From Cellvibrionaceae bacterium (GTDB lineage: Bacteria; Pseudomonadota; Gammaproteobacteria; Pseudomonadales; Cellvibrionaceae): a stretch of DNA of 10,374 nucleotides. Each line of letters opens with the position of its first letter. Positions within the stretch are counted from its first letter, which is position 1. Shown here in pieces: positions 6,096 through 10,374 of this stretch. The stretch spans positions 1 to 10,374 of the forward strand of contig JAOXRV010000331.1 in assembly GCA_025800435.1 (NCBI GenBank), read 5' to 3'. Position numbers and translations under genes: made by a program. Under the pieces are notes generated by a model. It was given only the letters and a program-made list of their open reading frames with translations, made no database searches and was not told the origin of the DNA.

Positions 6096-7184
6096 CTACT
6101 CCCGCTCCAGGTGGGCGCCGTCTTCGCCTGCGCGCTTATAATCCCGATACCAGGGCTGTTGCTGGCACAGGGGCAACAGGGTTTGTTTAAACCACTGGGC
6201 AAAGGCGCTGGTCTCGGGGTAGCGCTCGGCCACACTCAGGCAATAGCGAATAACCAGCGGCAAATCATCTAAATAAACGGCCTTGCCATCGCGCAAATAC
6301 AAGCGTGCAAAGATACCCAACACCTTGATATGGCGCTGCAGTCCCATCCAATCAAACCAGCGCTGCCACTGCTCGGGCGCAAGCGTGATATTGCACTGGG
6401 CCGCCAAGCTGTGGCGATACTGCTCGACCCAGTTGGCCACTTGCCGCTCGGGCCAATACACATAGCAGTCGCGCAATAGCGAAACCAAATCGTAGCTAAT
6501 GGGCCCCCACAGGGCGTCTTGAAAATCAATTAGGGCCAAACCGTCCGGGCCCAGCATAATATTGCGGCTGTGGTAATCCCGGTGCACTAGGGCCTGGGGC
6601 TGCTCCAGTGCGCTCTGCTGCAGCTGCGCAAACAGCTGATCCAGCAAGCGCTGCTCATCTTGGCCGAGCGTGTAACCCAACAATTTGGGAATAAACCACT
6701 GACGCAGCAGCTCCATTTCTTGCAGCAAGGTGGCGCCATCGTAGTCGGGCAAGCCCTCGGGCCTTGGGCCAGCTTGCAAACGCAATAACAACGTTTGGGC
6801 ACTGTCATAGTAGTCATCGACATTGGTGCGGCTGAGCAGGTCAAACAAGTGCTGCTCGCCCAGGTCCTGCAGCAGTAAAAAGCCGCGCTGATAGTCCACT
6901 GCATGAATATGGGGCGCGCTGATGCGGTGCTGCTGAAAATACTGGGCCAGGGCCACAAACTCGCGGTTTTTCTCTGCACTCGGCGGGGCGTACACCCCCA
7001 GCAGAGCCTGCCCATCTATGCGCTGTGACAGCCGGTAGTAGCGGCGAAACCCCGCATCTCCACCCAGGGTCTGTAACACAGGCGGCTCGGCCAAACCCAA
7101 CTGCAGCGCCAGCCACTGGGCCAGGGCCGGCTCAAAGGCCTTATCATCTAAGGGTTCATTGGGGGTTTTAGCAGATGCTGACAT
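6096..7184 (-). CDS. amgK: N-acetylmuramate/N-acetylglucosamine anomeric kinase AmgK
   Basis: A 362-residue protein of the aminoglycoside-phosphotransferase-like kinase fold. AmgK phosphorylates MurNAc (and GlcNAc) at the anomeric carbon with ATP, giving the substrate of MurU. The catalytic loop is VHRDYHSRNIML (His201 to Asn208, catalytic Asp203) and the metal-binding motif is IDFQDALWGP (Asp220). The N-terminal lobe holds a GGDAGFRRYYRL motif (about 42-53), a nucleotide-loop signature of this subgroup. The start was placed at ATG 7184: the frame extends to a TTG at 7250, but the probable -35 and -10 hexamers lie inside that extension, so it would not be on the message. The ribosome site before 7184 is weak (AAGCG). 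It is the first gene of the amgK-murU operon and divergent from lptD. Confidence 0.93.
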   Translation of the reverse strand: MSASAKTPNEPLDDKAFEPALAQWLALQLGLAEPPVLQTLGGDAGFRRYYRLSQRIDGQALLGVYAPPSAEKNREFVALAQYFQQHRISAPHIHAVDYQRGFLLLQDLGEQHLFDLLSRTNVDDYYDSAQTLLLRLQAGPRPEGLPDYDGATLLQEMELLRQWFIPKLLGYTLGQDEQRLLDQLFAQLQQSALEQPQALVHRDYHSRNIMLGPDGLALIDFQDALWGPISYDLVSLLRDCYVYWPERQVANWVEQYRHSLAAQCNITLAPEQWQRWFDWMGLQRHIKVLGIFARLYLRDGKAVYLDDLPLVIRYCLSVAERYPETSAFAQWFKQTLLPLCQQQPWYRDYKRAGEDGAHLERE

Positions 7185-7221
7185 ACAAATACGCTTGTTT
7201 GAGCCGAGTAAATAGGCCTGG

Positions 7222-7250
7222 ACTGTACCTGTGCGCGCGCCTAAAGCCAA
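7222..7250 (-). promoter_or_regulatory. Putative sigma-70 promoter for amgK-murU
   Basis: On the minus strand, TTGGCT (7250-7245, 4 of 6) and TACAGT (7227-7222, 4 of 6) are 17 bases apart. Transcription would start near 7215, about 30 bases before ATG 7184. The match is moderate. In the rest of the 210-base amgK-lptD gap I could not find a clear lptD promoter or a sigma-E-type GGAACTT box. Confidence 0.4.
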
Positions 7251-7394
7251 GGTTTATGGCCGACGCCAGCAATGGAGCAGACCAGGCAGTAGCCACAGCG
7301 CCCTATCCCAAGTAAAATCGGTGGTTTGCTGAGGGCACGCTAAGCGCCCCGGGCCAAGACCCCATTATAGATATGAAAGACCGGATTTAACTCC

Positions 7395-10196
7395 ATGGCC
7401 AAATACCGCCAAGACCAGGCTTATATACGCTCTTCACTGGCGCGCCGTCCGCGTCGCCCCAGTTATACCCTGGCCCTGGCCATTGGCACTTTAGTAGCAG
7501 GCGTAAACAGCGGCCAAGCCCAAGAGGCCAACCCACTGTGGAACTGTGAGGCCAAAGACGGCGAATGGGCCTGTGATGCCCAACCCAACCCCCAGGTTTA
7601 CCAGCGCCCCCAGCGGGCCAATCTCACCCTGGGCCGCAGCCGGGGCCCGGCCGACAGCGCCGATGCCAAAACCGTGCGCAGCTACCACCCCCTCGACTGG
7701 GTCAATGAAAAACAATTATCCCAAGAGCAGTTGGAAAAACTTAGCCCCGGCTGCTGCGGCGCCTTTGTCGAGCCCAAACGCGGCGATGATGAAGCCAGTA
7801 TAGACCCTGAAAATGCCCCTTTGCGCCTCTCGGCCGACTCCACCGAAGCCCTTCAGGAGACCAGCGCTGCACTTGAGGGCAACGTCAAAATGATTCACGG
7901 TTACCGCCAGCTAGAGGCGGACCGCGCCATGGTCGACCGGGGCACCAATACCGCCGAGCTAGATGGCAATATTCGCCTGCGAGAACCCGGTATGCTGATC
8001 AAGGGCGACTCCATGGATATGGAGATGGACACCGGCCGCATCACCGTTAACAATGCCAGCTATGTGCTGCATGTGCAGGGTATTCACGGTTACGCCGAGC
8101 AGATCAGCCGCCTACCGGACAAAACCCTGGAAATGCTAGGCTCCAGTTACTCCCAGTGTGAGCCCGAAGACCCGGCCTGGTTTATCGAGGGCAAGCGCGT
8201 TCATATAGACCCTGAGACCGAGGTCGGCACCGCCCGGGATCTGGTGCTTCGGGTAAAAGGCGTGCCGGTATTTTACACCCCCTATTTACAGTTTCCGGTG
8301 GGTGATAAACGCAAATCCGGCCTGCTGTTCCCATCGATCAGCTCTGGCGATAGCGGCGGTATCGACTTGGCCGTGCCCTATTACCTAAACCTGGCCGAAA
8401 ACTACGATATGACCCTGACCCCGCGCTATATTAACGACCGCGGTTTTATGCTCGAAACTGAGCTGCGCCACCTCAACCAGTACTTTGAGACCAACGCCAA
8501 TGTCGCCTACCTGCCCAAAGACAAGGGCGGTAACGATAAAGACAACCGTCGCTTGGTGAACGAGGGCATTATCAGTGCCGGCCAGGCCAACCCCTATAAA
8601 GATCAAGACCGCTGGCTGATCAACTTGGATCAGCGTGGCCAGGGCGAGCGCTGGTATTCACTGATCGACTACACCCAGGCCAGTGACCGAGACTATATGC
8701 GCGATTTAGATACCGCCAGCCTGGCGGTCAACAGCATTAGTGACCTGCGCCAACTGGGCCTGATGGGTTACCGATTTGACAACTGGGATATCTCCCTGCG
8801 CGCAGAGAAATACCAAACCATCGTTAACGGTTTGGAATCGCCCTATAAGCAGCTGCCAACGCTGCGCGCCGTGGGCAATTACCAGTGGGGCGACTTCAAG
8901 CTAGACATGGTGAACGAGTACAGCCAGTACGATCACCGCGATAAAGCCTACAACCCCAATCGCATTGTCGGCGACCGAGCGCGGCTGGACTACCAGCTGA
9001 GTTGGGACAAACAGTGGAACTGGGGTTATATACGCCCCAGTATTGGCGCCCGCGCCCTGGCCTATGAGCTGGACAACGACAACCTGCTGGCTGGGGTTGA
9101 GACCAGCCCCAACGCTGCCGCCCCCATGGCCACCCTAGACAGCACTATTTACTTTGAGCGCCAGGGTAATTTATTTGGCAAAAACTACCGCCAAACCTTT
9201 GAACCGCGGCTTTTCTATTTCTACAGCGATCACGCCGATCAAAGTGAATTTTACAACCTCACCCAGGGCGGAGCAGATATCGACTTCGATACCGCCGATG
9301 CCACTAGCAGCTACAGCCAACTATTCCGCGATAGCCGCTTTATCGGCTTTGACCGCATCGACGATGCCAATCAGCTGTCGCTGGGTCTGACCTCGCGTTT
9401 TATCAATCAGCGCAGTGGCGAAGAGTGGCTGCGCCTGAGTTTGGGCCAAATATTTTACTTTGAGGATCGCCAGGTTTCCCTAACCGGCGAATTTGACCAA
9501 CAGCTGCAGCAGGCCGAGGCGCTGCGCCGTGAGCTGCGCGCCAAACTCGGCAGTGTCGATATCGCCGAGCGCATTGCGGCCCGCCAAACCCTGGACCGCT
9601 TGGAGAAACAAATTGGCAACAGCTCAGAGTACGCGCTACTGGTCAATGGCAGCATCGCCCAAGATTTCCGCTACGGCCTAGATCTTAGCTGGCGCCAATA
9701 CGACAACCGCCTCAACCGCGGCAACCTATACTTGCGCTATATGGACGACGACGCTCGGATTGTTAACCTGAGCTACCGTTACGCGCGCCAGTTTGGTCAA
9801 CTCGACAGTAACGATTTTGATAAAGACGGTCTCATCAATGAGCTGCTCGACGATGATATTGAACAGCTTGATCTCTCTTTAATTTGGCCACTGAACGATA
9901 GCTGGAGCGCTATCGGCCGGGCCAATTATGATATGACCAACAAGCGGGAACTCGAAACCCTGGCTGGGTTCGAATACAACAATTGTTGTTACCGAATTCG
10001 TCTAGTGGGACGGCGTTGGATCGATAACTTCCTGGCTACTCAGGGCACCCTGGTAGACCAGCGGGTAGAAGAAGACATGGGTATTTTCTTCGAGATCCAA
10101 TTAAAGGGATTGGGCGGCACGGGCAAACGCTTAAGCAGCCTACTTAAAGATGCAATTTTCGGCTACCAACAACGCGAAGAAATGTTTGGAAACTAA
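7395..10196 (+). CDS. lptD: LPS-assembly protein LptD (outer-membrane LPS translocon)
   Basis: A 933-residue outer-membrane protein that, with the lipoprotein LptE, inserts lipopolysaccharide into the outer leaflet. A basic N-terminus and a hydrophobic stretch (25-38) form a signal peptide with likely cleavage near GQAQ (40-43). A Pseudomonas-like N-terminal extension follows (about 44-140, with LDWVNEKQLS and a CCGAF...EP segment). Next comes the periplasmic jellyroll domain shared with LptA (about 142-260) and then a large beta-barrel (about 290 to the end). Conserved cysteines are present: C51 or C60, C255 in YSQCEPEDP, and the pair C864-C865 in NNCCYR, matching E. coli C31, C173 and C724-C725, which form the disulfides needed for function. 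It is much longer than E. coli LptD (784), partly through the N-terminal extension and barrel insertions at about 700-741 and 802-822. GGA lies 9 bases before ATG 7395. surA follows after 4 bases. Confidence 0.98.
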   Translation: MAKYRQDQAYIRSSLARRPRRPSYTLALAIGTLVAGVNSGQAQEANPLWNCEAKDGEWACDAQPNPQVYQRPQRANLTLGRSRGPADSADAKTVRSYHPLDWVNEKQLSQEQLEKLSPGCCGAFVEPKRGDDEASIDPENAPLRLSADSTEALQETSAALEGNVKMIHGYRQLEADRAMVDRGTNTAELDGNIRLREPGMLIKGDSMDMEMDTGRITVNNASYVLHVQGIHGYAEQISRLPDKTLEMLGSSYSQCEPEDPAWFIEGKRVHIDPETEVGTARDLVLRVKGVPVFYTPYLQFPVGDKRKSGLLFPSISSGDSGGIDLAVPYYLNLAENYDMTLTPRYINDRGFMLETELRHLNQYFETNANVAYLPKDKGGNDKDNRRLVNEGIISAGQANPYKDQDRWLINLDQRGQGERWYSLIDYTQASDRDYMRDLDTASLAVNSISDLRQLGLMGYRFDNWDISLRAEKYQTIVNGLESPYKQLPTLRAVGNYQWGDFKLDMVNEYSQYDHRDKAYNPNRIVGDRARLDYQLSWDKQWNWGYIRPSIGARALAYELDNDNLLAGVETSPNAAAPMATLDSTIYFERQGNLFGKNYRQTFEPRLFYFYSDHADQSEFYNLTQGGADIDFDTADATSSYSQLFRDSRFIGFDRIDDANQLSLGLTSRFINQRSGEEWLRLSLGQIFYFEDRQVSLTGEFDQQLQQAEALRRELRAKLGSVDIAERIAARQTLDRLEKQIGNSSEYALLVNGSIAQDFRYGLDLSWRQYDNRLNRGNLYLRYMDDDARIVNLSYRYARQFGQLDSNDFDKDGLINELLDDDIEQLDLSLIWPLNDSWSAIGRANYDMTNKRELETLAGFEYNNCCYRIRLVGRRWIDNFLATQGTLVDQRVEEDMGIFFEIQLKGLGGTGKRLSSLLKDAIFGYQQREEMFGN
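9492..9617 (+). other. Predicted helical, charged insertion within the LptD beta-barrel
   Basis: This stretch encodes LptD residues of about 700-741. It is rich in Gln, Glu, Arg, Leu and Ala, with heptad-like spacing of Leu and Ile, as in QQAEALRRELRAKL and RQTLDRLEKQI. It sits between two clear barrel strands (RQVSLTG before it, EYALLVNGSIAQDF after it). Such a sequence should form one or two helices, possibly a short coiled-coil hairpin, projecting from a loop. The helix call is by eye. Confidence 0.5.
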
Positions 10197-10200
10197 TAAA

Positions 10201-10374
10201 ATGACAAGTATTAAGAATTTACTCGCCGCTCTAAGCCTTGGCGCCGCCAGTATCGCCCAAGCCCAGTTTATGACTTTGGACAAAGTGGTTGCCATTGTCG
10301 ATGAAGACGTGGTGATGGCGTCTGAGCTGCAAGACCAAATCAATATGATTGGCCAACGCCTGCGCAGTCAGATC
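10201..10374 (+). CDS. surA: Periplasmic chaperone/peptidylprolyl isomerase SurA, partial (N-terminus only)
   Basis: The frame opens at ATG 10201 and is still open at the right edge, showing 58 residues. A signal peptide (MTSIKNLLAALSLGAASIAQA, written as 21 residues: MTSIKNLLAA then LSLGAASIAQA) with cleavage after AQA is followed by LDKVVAIVDEDVVMASELQDQI, the typical start of the SurA N-terminal chaperone domain (family pattern D-x-V-V-A-V-V-x-x-x-V-I-x-x-S-E-L). SurA escorts outer-membrane proteins through the periplasm, and LptD is one of its most dependent clients. The gene lies 4 bases after the lptD stop, behind two tandem TAA codons, the usual lptD-surA order; its ribosome site (GGAAA) falls in the last codons of lptD. 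The parvulin domains are outside the window. Confidence 0.93.
   Translation, partial: MTSIKNLLAALSLGAASIAQAQFMTLDKVVAIVDEDVVMASELQDQINMIGQRLRSQI

Noticed and set aside
7333..7349. Small hairpin upstream of lptD (GGG-ca-CGC-taa-GCG-CCC)
   Set aside because: It is short, bulged and has a 3-base loop, which is easily expected by chance in GC-rich DNA, and there is no U run or known motif. It is noted only because it lies in the lptD leader region.
1..10374. Mobile elements, CRISPR arrays, tRNA or rRNA genes, phage or toxin-antitoxin genes
   Set aside because: Reading both strands showed no terminal inverted repeats with a transposase, no regularly spaced repeats, no cloverleaf-like sequence and no matching protein. 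The window reads as normal chromosomal core with one resistance module.

Overview
The window looks like chromosomal DNA from a gammaproteobacterium related to the Pseudomonas/Cellvibrio lineages. The reasons are the amgK-murU pair (cell-wall sugar recycling that bypasses de novo UDP-MurNAc synthesis) lying divergently next to lptD-surA, a layout known from Pseudomonas, and several small conserved proteins of unknown function that are typical of such genomes. Base composition looks even and moderately GC-rich throughout. I see no tRNA, rRNA, insertion sequence, CRISPR array or phage gene. Coding density is high and no gene-free stretch exceeds about 210 bases.

Left part (1-2130, minus strand): a two-gene arsenate-resistance module. 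An ArsJ-associated glyceraldehyde-3-phosphate dehydrogenase is followed 15 bases later by arsJ, an MFS exporter that runs off the left edge. By established knowledge of this pair, the dehydrogenase uses arsenate in place of phosphate to make 1-arseno-3-phosphoglycerate, and ArsJ exports it. A 20-bp imperfect dyad just upstream overlaps a possible -10 element and is a candidate operator. No arsR or arsC lies inside the window.

Middle (2145-4163, minus strand): a small lipoprotein, a DUF6164-type membrane protein and a DUF3144-like protein, probably expressed from an extended -10 promoter near 3180. Upstream of these are a YkgJ/YeiW-type cysteine-cluster protein and rpe (ribulose-phosphate 3-epimerase), only 6 bases apart and expressed from a promoter near 4204-4233.

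Centre-right (4253-7184): a DUF3530-type secreted alpha/beta-hydrolase-like protein on the plus strand, divergent from rpe and convergent with amgK-murU on the minus strand. AmgK phosphorylates MurNAc/GlcNAc at C1 and MurU converts MurNAc-1-phosphate to UDP-MurNAc.

Right part (7395-10374, plus strand): lptD, the outer-membrane LPS translocon barrel, followed 4 bases later by the start of surA, the periplasmic chaperone that helps LptD fold; surA is cut by the right edge. This arm therefore groups genes for building the envelope (peptidoglycan precursor recycling, LPS insertion, outer-membrane protein folding).

I did not find a convincing undescribed system. The points most worth a second look are the regulatory dyad of the arsenic module, two unusual insertions in the LptD barrel (a predicted helical segment and an EF-hand-like acidic loop), and the low-complexity linker with no serine nucleophile motif in the DUF3530 protein.
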